In this document: positions 7,755-14,652 of the stretch, piece by piece
Position numbering within the stretch: position 1 is the first letter of the stretch
Layout of the letters: each line of letters opens with the position of its first letter
Origin: Pseudomonadota bacterium
GTDB taxonomy: Bacteria > Pseudomonadota > Gammaproteobacteria > Steroidobacterales > Steroidobacteraceae
NCBI GenBank assembly: GCA_023417315.1
Contig: JAEZFW010000072.1
Coordinates: 166,558 to 230,557 of the forward strand
DNA length: 64,000 nucleotides
Direction: 5' to 3'
Notes under the pieces: generated by a model
Seen by the model: only the letters and a program-made list of their open reading frames with translations
What the model was told of the DNA's origin: nothing
Database searches by the model: none
Program-made: the position numbers and the translations under genes

Positions 7755-9701
7755 TCAGGTCGGTCGACTCGTCAGCTCACGATCGGCGATGTCCGCCGGA
7801 GCATCCTTGATCTCCGCAGCGGGCACCATCGTCGATGGATAGTATGGCATCACGCGATCGCGTCCGGCGCGTTTGGCCGCATACAGCGCCGCATCGGCAT
7901 GGGCCAATAGAATGCGAAGCTCGTAGCCTGAAACAGCCGTCGAAGACACGCCGAAGCTCGCGGTGACATTCGCCTCCATTCCGGGTTCTCCGGCGCGGAC
8001 CGAGGCGATGGATTCGCGCATCCGTTCGCTGCGTTGCCGGGCGACTTCCAGGCTGCATCCGGAAAGGAGAATCCCAAATTCTTCGCCGCCGAAGCGGCCG
8101 AAAAGATCTGACGGTCGTAGCAGCGACTCGCAGGTCTCGACCGTCTGCTTCAACACGAGATCTCCCGCGGCGTGACCGTACTTGTCATTGATCGCCTTGA
8201 AATAGTCGAGGTCCACGACGACGATCGAAGTCTCGCGCCCCGACTTGCGGTCGGCTTCCAACGTTCGTTCTGCGCGCTCGGTAAAGTGCGGCCGATTGGC
8301 GATGCCGGTCAACGGATCCCGTTGCGATAGGCGCATGAAATGCACTTGGGATCGCTTCGTCTTGTAGGCCCACAAGGCGAAGAAGCCCAATACGGAAATC
8401 AGCAGCGCGATGTAGAGTCGATTGTTCTCGCGCTCCAGCTTCAGAAGCTGATTCTGACGATTGAGCGATTCGATCTCGAGCTCGTTTGCAAGCGTCTCGT
8501 GCCGCACTTTCTGATATGCGATCTGCCGTGCGCTCACGTCGTCCAAATAGCCCTTGTCCGCCTGGGAGAGCCGCTCGTGATAATGCAGGGCTTCAGCATG
8601 ATTCTCTTGCTCGCGGGCGATCTCATAGAGCACGCGGTAGGCGATCACGAGCGGCTCCGTGAATTGACTCTGCACGCTATTTGCGATTGCAGCTTGCGCG
8701 AGCGCACGTGCGGAGTCGATGTTTCCGGAATCCAGATGCGACTGTGCGAGCACAGCTTCGAACTCCGAAACGAGGCGGGGATAACGGGACTTGCGCACTT
8801 CCGCGAGATGCCGCTCCAGCAGTGCGCTCGCTTGCTTCGGTTGTCCTTCCGCTAGATGCAAGCGCGCGATGAAGGATCGAATGACGTTCGCATATCCGGA
8901 CTCGCCGGCATGCACGCAAAGCTCGACCCCGCGCTGCAACTCCGGATCGCGAGCGCCGAGCTGACGTGCTTTGAAGAGCGCCTCGAGTCTGAGTTGCGCG
9001 GCTTTGCATCGAGCCGTGGGGGACTCGTTCTCCGCAAGCAACGCATCGGCATACTTCTCCGCAAGCGCGTACTGGCCTGCTTGGTTATAGAGAAGGGCGG
9101 CGACGACGAGCGCTTGCTCGCGTGCATCCTCATCCGTGACCTGCGGCATCGTCGCGAGCAGTTGCGTCAGCCGCGAGTAGGCATCCTCGTGGCGGTTCGC
9201 GAGCGTGAGCACATTGATGATCGTGGCGTATGCACGGAATCGTAACGTGACGTCTTCCGCGTGGTCGATGAAGTCGCTGAGAAGTGCGATCGCGACCTCG
9301 TAGCGACCGTCATAGGCATTCTTCCACCCTTGCAGATACTGGAGATAACGCCGCTCGGCGAGCGCCAGCGATCCTTCGCGTTGCTCGATCGATTGCAGGA
9401 TTTGGGCGAACTGCGGGTAGTTGGAGGTCTTCAGGGCATCTGCTTGGCGCAGCAAATCGAGCGCGGAGTCCTGTGCGAACGCTGGACCCTGCAGCAGCAA
9501 CGCTAAAGCCAGCAGGCCTGCGATGCTTCGCAGACGAATCGGGGGCCATCTCGTCAGGTGCCGCGGAACCAGAAAGAGTCTTGCGAACGCCGCTCGTTCG
9601 AGGCGTCGCGATGTGAGATTCGGATCAGGAGGCGAGCTCGCCGAATGAAGCGAGCTCGGCTGCGGATTCATCGAGAATGAAGATTCAAGCTCGCAGCGCA
9701 T
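7755..9701 (-). CDS. Membrane diguanylate cyclase with periplasmic TPR-like sensor and GGDEF domain
   Basis: This 648-aa protein makes cyclic di-GMP from GTP. A signal-anchor segment near residues 57-76 (SIAGLLALALLLQGPAFA) precedes ~350 residues of helical TPR-like repeats, which should lie in the periplasm. A coiled coil and one transmembrane helix (from about residue 429) follow. The C-terminal GGDEF domain has the active motif GGEEF at residue 538. An RPSD inhibitory site lies five residues before it, so the enzyme is probably active and product-inhibited. The first ATG (9701) overlaps the borosin precursor stop by 17 bases; an alternative ATG is at 9671. Neither has a good SD. It follows the precursor in the same direction, so co-transcription is possible. 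Confidence 0.85.
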   Translation of the reverse strand: MRCELESSFSMNPQPSSLHSASSPPDPNLTSRRLERAAFARLFLVPRHLTRWPPIRLRSIAGLLALALLLQGPAFAQDSALDLLRQADALKTSNYPQFAQILQSIEQREGSLALAERRYLQYLQGWKNAYDGRYEVAIALLSDFIDHAEDVTLRFRAYATIINVLTLANRHEDAYSRLTQLLATMPQVTDEDAREQALVVAALLYNQAGQYALAEKYADALLAENESPTARCKAAQLRLEALFKARQLGARDPELQRGVELCVHAGESGYANVIRSFIARLHLAEGQPKQASALLERHLAEVRKSRYPRLVSEFEAVLAQSHLDSGNIDSARALAQAAIANSVQSQFTEPLVIAYRVLYEIAREQENHAEALHYHERLSQADKGYLDDVSARQIAYQKVRHETLANELEIESLNRQNQLLKLERENNRLYIALLISVLGFFALWAYKTKRSQVHFMRLSQRDPLTGIANRPHFTERAERTLEADRKSGRETSIVVVDLDYFKAINDKYGHAAGDLVLKQTVETCESLLRPSDLFGRFGGEEFGILLSGCSLEVARQRSERMRESIASVRAGEPGMEANVTASFGVSSTAVSGYELRILLAHADAALYAAKRAGRDRVMPYYPSTMVPAAEIKDAPADIADRELTSRPT

Positions 9702-9933
9702 CTCCGTGCCACGGCACTTCGTCGTCTTCTCCTGGAATCGCGATCATGCAGCACAGATCCTTGTCGGCCCCGACCAGTGTCGCAAGATCCTGTGCGTCCT
9801 TGCGTAGGATCGCAGAGCGAATCGTGGGTTCGAGTCCTTCACTGCGCATCACCTCATCGAGCTTGCCGAGCGTGGCGTGCTTGAGGGCGGCATCGCGTCC
9901 GAGGCGATCCAGAAAGCTGATGACATCTTGCAT
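9685..9933 (-). CDS. Putative borosin RiPP precursor peptide (SonA-like)
   Basis: An 82-aa protein starting at ATG 9933 with a strong AAGGAG SD eight bases upstream. Residues 1-60 form a small helical domain (FLDRLGRDAALK..., EVMRSEGL, LATLVGAD). From memory it aligns without gaps to the leader, or borosin-binding, domain of SonA, the precursor of the Shewanella split borosin. Even the residue numbering matches. After the leader comes a short hydrophobic segment CCMIAIP (61-67), then the acidic tail GEDDEVPWHGDALRA. In SonA the methylated residues are, as I recall, 63 and 65. Here those positions are Met63 and Ala65. The inferred role is to carry a core that the neighbouring methylase N-methylates on backbone amides. 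It precedes the diguanylate cyclase and follows methylase 1. Confidence 0.8.
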   Translation of the reverse strand: MQDVISFLDRLGRDAALKHATLGKLDEVMRSEGLEPTIRSAILRKDAQDLATLVGADKDLCCMIAIPGEDDEVPWHGDALRA

Positions 9934-10071
9934 GAGCCTACTCCTTGGAAGAGACGGTGAAAACCAAAGTACACGCTCCGTCGCACGAGAATCGTCGCGC
10001 CACAGAGAACGCACCGAACGAGCGCAGCTCGCGGTGGTGCTCAACAATCAGGCTTATCTTCGTTGCTCTGG

Positions 10072-10142
10072 GTCCCGTTCTTCAACGGGACGCGGTGAAG
10101 ACTCTGTAGTCTGCACCGCGCTTTTACGACACTTTCGTGTCG
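10072..10142 (-). promoter_or_regulatory. Three-hairpin structured element upstream of the borosin precursor
   Basis: Three adjacent stem-loops fill 71 bases between methylase 1 and the precursor. 10127-10142 is a perfect 6-bp stem whose minus-strand loop is GAAA (a GNRA tetraloop). 10092-10119 is an 11-bp stem with one mismatch. 10072-10091 is a perfect 8-bp stem with loop GAAG on the minus strand. No T-run follows, so it does not look like a simple terminator. On the minus strand it lies about 140-210 nt upstream of the precursor start. A leader RNA, processing site or stabiliser are all possible; the function is unknown. Confidence 0.5.
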
Positions 10143-10173
10143 GCGCCAATCCGAAAGTTCCCCTCGTACACGC

Positions 10174-10956
10174 TTAGCGAGTTGTTAAGGTTGCTAAACG
10201 CGCCTGTCTCATGGGATCGGGTAAGAGCTCGGCGGCCGGGGGCAGCACGAGGCACGCGTGCGGACCGATTGCCGCCCAAGGTAAAAGCGCGAGCGGAAGC
10301 TTGAGCACGTAAGGATTGCGATCCATCAACGACGCCGGCCGATACACGACGATCGTGTGATCGGGCGAGTAGTCGTCCGCGAGCACATCAAGCAGCACTT
10401 TACGGTAGGCGATCGTATTGGACTTCGCCACGAGCGCATCCGTGGGGCTATCGATATTCCAAAGTACCAGATAGGCGGAGGAATCGATCGAACGGCGATA
10501 TCGCATGAGCTGGCTCGCTTCGAAGTGCTGGCAGCCATACTTTCCCGGATCGATGTCTAGGTCGGCGTATAGACAATCCTCCGCTGAGATTCCTGGCTCC
10601 AGGTGAGTCGCGTAGCCTTCGTTTCTTGCGATTTGGAGCGCGGCGCGCGCGGCTCCACCGAAGATTCCAGGGTGACCGTAGAATGCGGCGCAGACGTTCG
10701 CACCTTTACGCACTTCAGCGAGCAAGACGTCTGCAATAGCGCGGTCGATGTCACTTGGCGTACGGTTCTGAGCGCGAATCGACTCCAAGCTGCGCACGTC
10801 ATCGTGCATTTCTTTCAACCACGCCTCGAACAAGGCGTTCGGCACATCCGCAAAGAGGGTGTCCGATCGTTCGATGTGGCTCTCCGCGTTAGGTGTGAGA
10901 TGCGCGCCGGCCGTCATGCCTAGGCCGATGCAGACCAGTCTTCCTGAAGCATTCAT
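10174..10956 (-). CDS. Borosin-type TP-methylase homologue with altered active site (methylase 1)
   Basis: The 260-aa tetrapyrrole-methylase-fold protein starts at ATG 10956, with GGCAGG and GGGGAG upstream. It is clearly related to methylase 2 and to the borosin peptide alpha-N-methyltransferases: GRLVCIGLGMTAGAHLTP, AFYGHPGIF, EPGISAEDCLYADL and HFEASQ. The OphMA catalytic set is Tyr66/Arg72/Tyr76/Tyr98. In an ungapped alignment to methylase 2, the corresponding residues here are Arg61, Pro67, Asp71 and Tyr93. Three of the four are therefore lost. The SAM-binding framework looks intact. It may be a catalytically silent scaffold or peptide-binding partner, or it may have changed chemistry. 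It is the methylase nearest the precursor gene. Confidence 0.8.
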   Translation of the reverse strand: MNASGRLVCIGLGMTAGAHLTPNAESHIERSDTLFADVPNALFEAWLKEMHDDVRSLESIRAQNRTPSDIDRAIADVLLAEVRKGANVCAAFYGHPGIFGGAARAALQIARNEGYATHLEPGISAEDCLYADLDIDPGKYGCQHFEASQLMRYRRSIDSSAYLVLWNIDSPTDALVAKSNTIAYRKVLLDVLADDYSPDHTIVVYRPASLMDRNPYVLKLPLALLPWAAIGPHACLVLPPAAELLPDPMRQARLATLTTR

Positions 10957-11193
10957 CCTGCCAGTCTCCCCGTGGCGTCCTCGCTCACGCGCACTCTTTG
11001 CACGCATTCCATGGCGATGGAGATCTTGTGTCCAACTTCCGATCCACCTCTCGCCGCAGCGTATTGAACACGTTTTCGTGGCGGCGAAATGAGCGTCACG
11101 CGCGAATAGCGAACGCGTTCACGAAGTCGGTGGGGTTATTTTGTCGAATCGACTGGCGGCCTGACGTAATCAAGGTCGTTTGGATAGCAGAAG

Positions 11194-11382
11194 TCTCGCA
11201 AAGGACGCGAAAGACCGCAAAGGTCGCAAAGGAAGAATCAGGATTCCATCTCCTTCTTACCTCCGCGAGATCATTTCTTGGAAGTGCCGACGCGCCGACC
11301 AGGAGTAACTCTCGCGGAGTCGCAGAGACGCGGAGATCGGATTTCGAATGCTCTTCTATCTGCTTCGCGTGCTTGGCGAGAG
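11194..11382. repeat. Degenerate 9-mer arrays (CGCAAAGGA and CTCGCGGAG types)
   Basis: 11194-11236 is a run of CGCAAAGGA-like 9-mers. 11309-11335 (CTCTCGCGGAGTCGCAGAG) is inverted relative to 11362-11382 (CTTCGCGTGCTTGGCGAGAG). The last arm lies inside the 3' end of the GNAT gene and encodes its C-terminal GLSPSTRSR. The rest of the 399-bp gap 10957-11355 holds no gene I can support. Confidence 0.65.
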
Positions 11383-11907
11383 ACCTTCTCTTTTCAAAAT
11401 CCACCGCCTCTTGCCAGTGCGCGCCTCGCTAGCGGGATCGGATTGCAGCGCGAATCCAACGCCGCGCACGACTCGTTCGGCCGCTTCATGCTCGGTCGAG
11501 TGTTCGACCCAGAGCTCATCGAGCGGCAATATTTCGAATGCTCGAGCCGCGAGCCCGCCAAACGCTTCCTTGGCATAGCCGCGCTCGCGCGCTTGGGGCA
11601 GCAGCATGAGCCCGAGCTCGGCTGTGCCACGTCGCGTGTCGATGTGCTGGATACTAGCGATGCCGATCGCTCGCTCGTGCTCGCATACGACAAGAAAGAT
11701 GCGTTGGGGTGTCGGGCTGCGGGTGAATGCGAGCATACGCTCGGCACTGCGCAGGGCTTGTTCTCTCGAGAGCGGTGCGCCCACGAGGCGCATGGTGGGA
11801 GGATCGCAATAAAGCGCGCAACACAGTTCCGCGTCGGCTTCGAGGATGGGCCGGAACGCGAGTCGACGAGTCGCGAAGTGGAAGCTCGGAAGGATCGTCG
11901 CGCTCAC
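11356..11907 (-). CDS. GNAT acetyltransferase (RimJ/RimL-like) coupled to the borosin methylase
   Basis: A 183-aa protein with the RimJ/RimL-like GNAT layout. RRLAFRPILEAD is the first strand and helix. The acetyl-CoA loop region LGLMLLPQARERGYAKEAFGGL contains the RERGYA pyrophosphate-binding motif. ERVVRGVGFALQ is the last strand. It should transfer an acetyl group from acetyl-CoA to an amine, often a protein or peptide N-terminus. The GTG start overlaps the methylase 2 stop by 4 bases (GTGA), so the two are translationally coupled. A tailoring or self-protection role in the borosin pathway is an inference from that coupling. The last nine residues are encoded by an intergenic repeat arm. 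Confidence 0.8.
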   Translation of the reverse strand: MSATILPSFHFATRRLAFRPILEADAELCCALYCDPPTMRLVGAPLSREQALRSAERMLAFTRSPTPQRIFLVVCEHERAIGIASIQHIDTRRGTAELGLMLLPQARERGYAKEAFGGLAARAFEILPLDELWVEHSTEHEAAERVVRGVGFALQSDPASEARTGKRRWILKREGLSPSTRSR

Positions 11908-12698
11908 ATCGTCTGCACGCTCGCGTCCAGCTGTTCCAGCCGCGCTCGCACGGCTTCGTTCGGATTCATGGCTCGGGTCGGCGGGATGACGACAGTCGCA
12001 TGCATGTCGATGTCCGCGCTCGCGAGCTCGCGCAGCTTGATACGCTCCATGCGCGGCTCATCGGTCGGTAATGTCGCGGCGGTGTAGACGCACACTTCGT
12101 GCTCGAGGGGATAGTCGCGACTCAACACATCGAGGAGCACTTGGCGATGGGCCTGCGTCGTTGCGAATCTCGCGAGAGACCGATCGCCGGCGACGCCCAC
12201 CTGCCACAAGATCAAGTACGCGCTGGGATCGATCCGCCGCTCGAACAGCATGAATTGGCTTGCTTCATAGTGCTGGCAGCCTTGTTTGCCTGGATCGATC
12301 CCGAGATCCGCGTAGAGGCAGTCCTCCGCCGAGATCCCCGGTTCCATGTGCGCAGGAAAGCCCTCGTTGCGCGCGATCTCGATGGCTTTGTGAGACGGCC
12401 ACGCGAACACGCCAGGATGGCCGTAGAAGGCCGCGCACACCTGCTTACCGGCACGCACCTCGGCAAGGATGAGATCGACCATCTCACGATAGGTCTGCAT
12501 GCGTGACTTACCTTCCCTGTAGAGCGGCTGCAGACTGCGAAAATTGGAGCTCATCTTCGCAAGCCACAACTCGACGATGCCGTCGGAAACGGCCCCTAAC
12601 ACGATATCCGCACGTTCAATGTAACTTCGTGCGAGCGGTGTGAGATGCGCACCGAGCGTCATTCCGATTCCGACACATACGAGACGTCCTGTTGTCAT
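11904..12698 (-). CDS. Borosin peptide alpha-N-methyltransferase, SonM/OphM type (methylase 2)
   Basis: The 264-aa SAM-dependent TP-methylase starts at ATG 12698, with GGAG six bases upstream. Borosin methylases move methyl groups from SAM to backbone amide nitrogens of a precursor peptide. In OphMA catalysis depends on Tyr66, Arg72, Tyr76 and Tyr98. Here Tyr60, Arg66, Tyr70 and Tyr92 reproduce that exact spacing (+6, +4, +22) in LYREGKSRMQTY and AAFYGHPGVF. SAM-site blocks GRLVCVGIGMTLGAHLTP, EPGISAEDCLYADLGIDPG and YEASQFM also match what I recall of SonM. There is no fused C-terminal core, so it belongs to the split class and needs the separate precursor at 9685-9933. Coupled downstream to the GNAT. 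Confidence 0.88.
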   Translation of the reverse strand: MTTGRLVCVGIGMTLGAHLTPLARSYIERADIVLGAVSDGIVELWLAKMSSNFRSLQPLYREGKSRMQTYREMVDLILAEVRAGKQVCAAFYGHPGVFAWPSHKAIEIARNEGFPAHMEPGISAEDCLYADLGIDPGKQGCQHYEASQFMLFERRIDPSAYLILWQVGVAGDRSLARFATTQAHRQVLLDVLSRDYPLEHEVCVYTAATLPTDEPRMERIKLRELASADIDMHATVVIPPTRAMNPNEAVRARLEQLDASVQTM

Positions 12699-12845
12699 GT
12701 GGGGCTCCGGAAGATGATTCGTGTGGGATGCGGAGAATCGGGTCACCCGATCGTACGAGGAGGCGTCAATCGTTGTCGATACACGATCCACCCGCAGTTT
12801 CCGCACCCGCAGCAAGCGGCGCTGCGGTACCGAAGGCTGAGTCGG

Positions 12846-12980
12846 TCACAAAGAACACAAAGAACACGAAGAAGAGCAAAAAGAGCTCGAACGAGCACCC
12901 GACCCCAGAGCGCGTCGAGCGGCGTACTGTAACGGCTTATCTTCTATCCGCTTTGTGCTCTTTGTGTTCTTTGTGGCAAC
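12846..12980. repeat. Inverted CACAAAGAA 9-mer arrays
   Basis: The left arm 12847-12883 repeats CACAAAGAA with small changes. The right arm 12951-12980 is the reverse complement (CTTTGTGCTCTTTGTGTTCT and onwards). About 67 bases separate them. It fills much of the 367-bp divergent gap between methylase 2 and the DUF2058 gene, and nothing else is recognised there. Confidence 0.75.
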
Positions 12981-13065
12981 TCTTTTCCTGGGCCTTCCCG
13001 ATCCCCAGCGCCGCTCGGGTTGCGTAAGATAGCGGACCCTTCCTCACGTGGTTTCGAGTCCGCTC

Positions 13066-13602
13066 ATGAGCATGTCGTTGCGCGAGCAGTTGCTGGCTGC
13101 CGGGTTAGGCACGAAGAAGCAGGCCAAACAGGCCGATCGAGAACAGCACCAGCAGGCGAAGAACAAAGCTGCCCGCCAGGCGGAGCACGAGAGGAAAGCC
13201 GCCGAGGCGCGGGCGGCGAAGGCCGCCCGCGATCAGGAGCTCAACCGCAAGCGTCAGGAAAATCTCGAGCGCAAGGAACGCTGGGCTCAGATCAAGCAGC
13301 TCATCGAGCAGCATCGGTTGCCCAAGCCCGAAAGCTTCGAGTACTACAACTTCATCGATCGCGAGAAGGTGCGTCGCTTCCCCGTGGATGCGGCGCTGCG
13401 CGAACGGATCATTCGTGGCGAGGTCGTCATCGTTCGATGCGAGGGTCGCTATGACGTCGTACCGCCGGAGATCGCCGAGCGCATTCGCGAGCGCGAGCCG
13501 CGGGCCGTCATCGCTCTCGACGCCCACACCCCCCAAGCGGGATCTCAGGATGAGAACGATCCCTACAAAGAATACGTCGTACCCGATGACCTGATGTGGT
13601 GA
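13066..13602 (+). CDS. DUF2058 family protein (YaiL-like)
   Basis: The 178-aa product has the diagnostic start MSMSLREQLLAAGLGTKKQAK. A long, highly charged Lys/Arg/Glu/Ala-rich helix follows (about 20-85). The conserved C-terminal part contains FEYYNFIDREKVRRFPVD and IVRCEGRYDVVPPEIAERI. DUF2058 proteins are described as nucleoid or polynucleotide-associated; no enzymatic activity can be read from the sequence. ATG 13066 is chosen over 13048 because it gives the family N-terminus; no clear SD is present. The next gene starts six bases after this stop, which suggests an operon. Confidence 0.88.
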   Translation: MSMSLREQLLAAGLGTKKQAKQADREQHQQAKNKAARQAEHERKAAEARAAKAARDQELNRKRQENLERKERWAQIKQLIEQHRLPKPESFEYYNFIDREKVRRFPVDAALRERIIRGEVVIVRCEGRYDVVPPEIAERIREREPRAVIALDAHTPQAGSQDENDPYKEYVVPDDLMW

Positions 13603-13607
13603 GCTCC

Positions 13608-13823
13608 ATGCGTATTGGCCGCTATCGCCATTTCAAGGGCAACGAGTACGAGGTCATCGGTATCGCGAGGGATTCGGAAAGCGAACGCGAGTTCGTCGTG
13701 TATCGGGCGCTGTACGGCGAACGCGGGCTGTGGATTCGCTCGCTCGAGATGTTCACCGAGATGGTGCATCGAGATGGCAAGAGCGTGCCGCGCTTCGAGT
13801 ATGTGGGAGATGTAACGGCGTAG
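13608..13823 (+). CDS. DUF1653 domain protein
   Basis: A 71-aa protein. MRIGRYRHFKGNEYEVIGIA and the YGERGLWIRSLEMFTE segment, followed by VPRFEYVGD, are the full DUF1653 domain: a small beta-rich fold of unknown function, often described as a ligand-binding or regulatory module. GGTGAG overlapping the upstream stop serves as SD, so expression is coupled to the DUF2058 gene. Confidence 0.85.
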   Translation: MRIGRYRHFKGNEYEVIGIARDSESEREFVVYRALYGERGLWIRSLEMFTEMVHRDGKSVPRFEYVGDVTA

Positions 13824-14081
13824 AGGTGACGGCGCAGATCCAGGGCGCGCACGTCTTACATATTCTTACCTACCGCAGAGCTCCAAGCTCCTCGACTCGT
13901 TCAGGCAATCCCTGAATTCAAGCAAGGCCGTGTCGCTCTTGCGGCGGTTTTCCACTACGCTCATTTCGACCGTTGCAACTTAGCGTGCTGTGTTAAGTTC
14001 CCGACTTCGCGCCGTAGGTCCACCAGCGCAGCGCTGGAAGGCAGACGGATCGATGACGCTGATGGACGAACAACAATCGTA

Positions 14082-14651
14082 ATGGAGCCGCGCGCAAAAC
14101 AAGGACGTCGGAAGGGATTAAGAGGATGGTCCGTCGCGATCGCCGGCCTCATGCTGGCAAGCGGCGCGCTCGCGCTCGCGACCTCCGAATACCAACTCAA
14201 AGCGGTCTTTCTCTTCAACTTCGCACAGTTCGTCGAATGGCCGGATGCGGCCTTCGAGGCGCCCGAATCGCCCTTGCACGTCTGTGTGCTCGGCGAGGAT
14301 CCCTTCGGCACAGAGCTCGACACTGTGATGCAGGGAGAAAGCATTCAGGGTCGGCCGATCGTCGTGCAACGCCATGCCGAGGTCGAGCAGGCGCGCGGCT
14401 GTCACGTGCTCTTCGTCAATTCCGCGTCGAACGAAGAGCAGCACGCGGTCCTCGAGAGCCTGAAAGGCGAATCGGTCCTGACCGTTGGCGAGACCGACGA
14501 TTTCGCGAGCGCGGGCGGCGTGATTCGCTTCTTCATGGAAGGCAATCGCGTGCGCTTGGAAGTGAATCCAGACGCTGCAGAAGAAGCGCGACTGCGCTTG
14601 AGCTCGAAGCTGTTGCGAAGCTCGCAGATTCTTGCGAAGAGGGGTGGCTAG
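14082..14651 (+). CDS. YfiR-family periplasmic protein
   Basis: The 189-aa product has a twin-basic N-terminus and a signal segment (WSVAIAGLMLASGALALA). The YfiR/DUF4154 body follows: YQLKAVFLFNFAQFVEWP, PLHVCVLGEDPFG, CHVLFVNSASNEEQ and GGVIRFFMEGNRVRLEVN. YfiR represses the membrane diguanylate cyclase YfiN in Pseudomonas. Here the adjacent membrane partner is a histidine kinase, so this YfiR homologue probably controls the kinase's extracytoplasmic sensor. The gap to the kinase start is one base. Confidence 0.88.
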   Translation: MEPRAKQGRRKGLRGWSVAIAGLMLASGALALATSEYQLKAVFLFNFAQFVEWPDAAFEAPESPLHVCVLGEDPFGTELDTVMQGESIQGRPIVVQRHAEVEQARGCHVLFVNSASNEEQHAVLESLKGESVLTVGETDDFASAGGVIRFFMEGNRVRLEVNPDAAEEARLRLSSKLLRSSQILAKRGG

Positions 14652-14652
14652 C

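Noticed and set aside
10072..10142. tRNA gene from the three-hairpin element
   Set aside because: No acceptor stem, T-loop or anticodon arrangement; stems are serial, not cloverleaf.
10957..11355. A second borosin precursor between methylase 1 and the GNAT
   Set aside because: No frame shows the FLxxLGxD...GL leader pattern; the gap is mostly 9-mer arrays.
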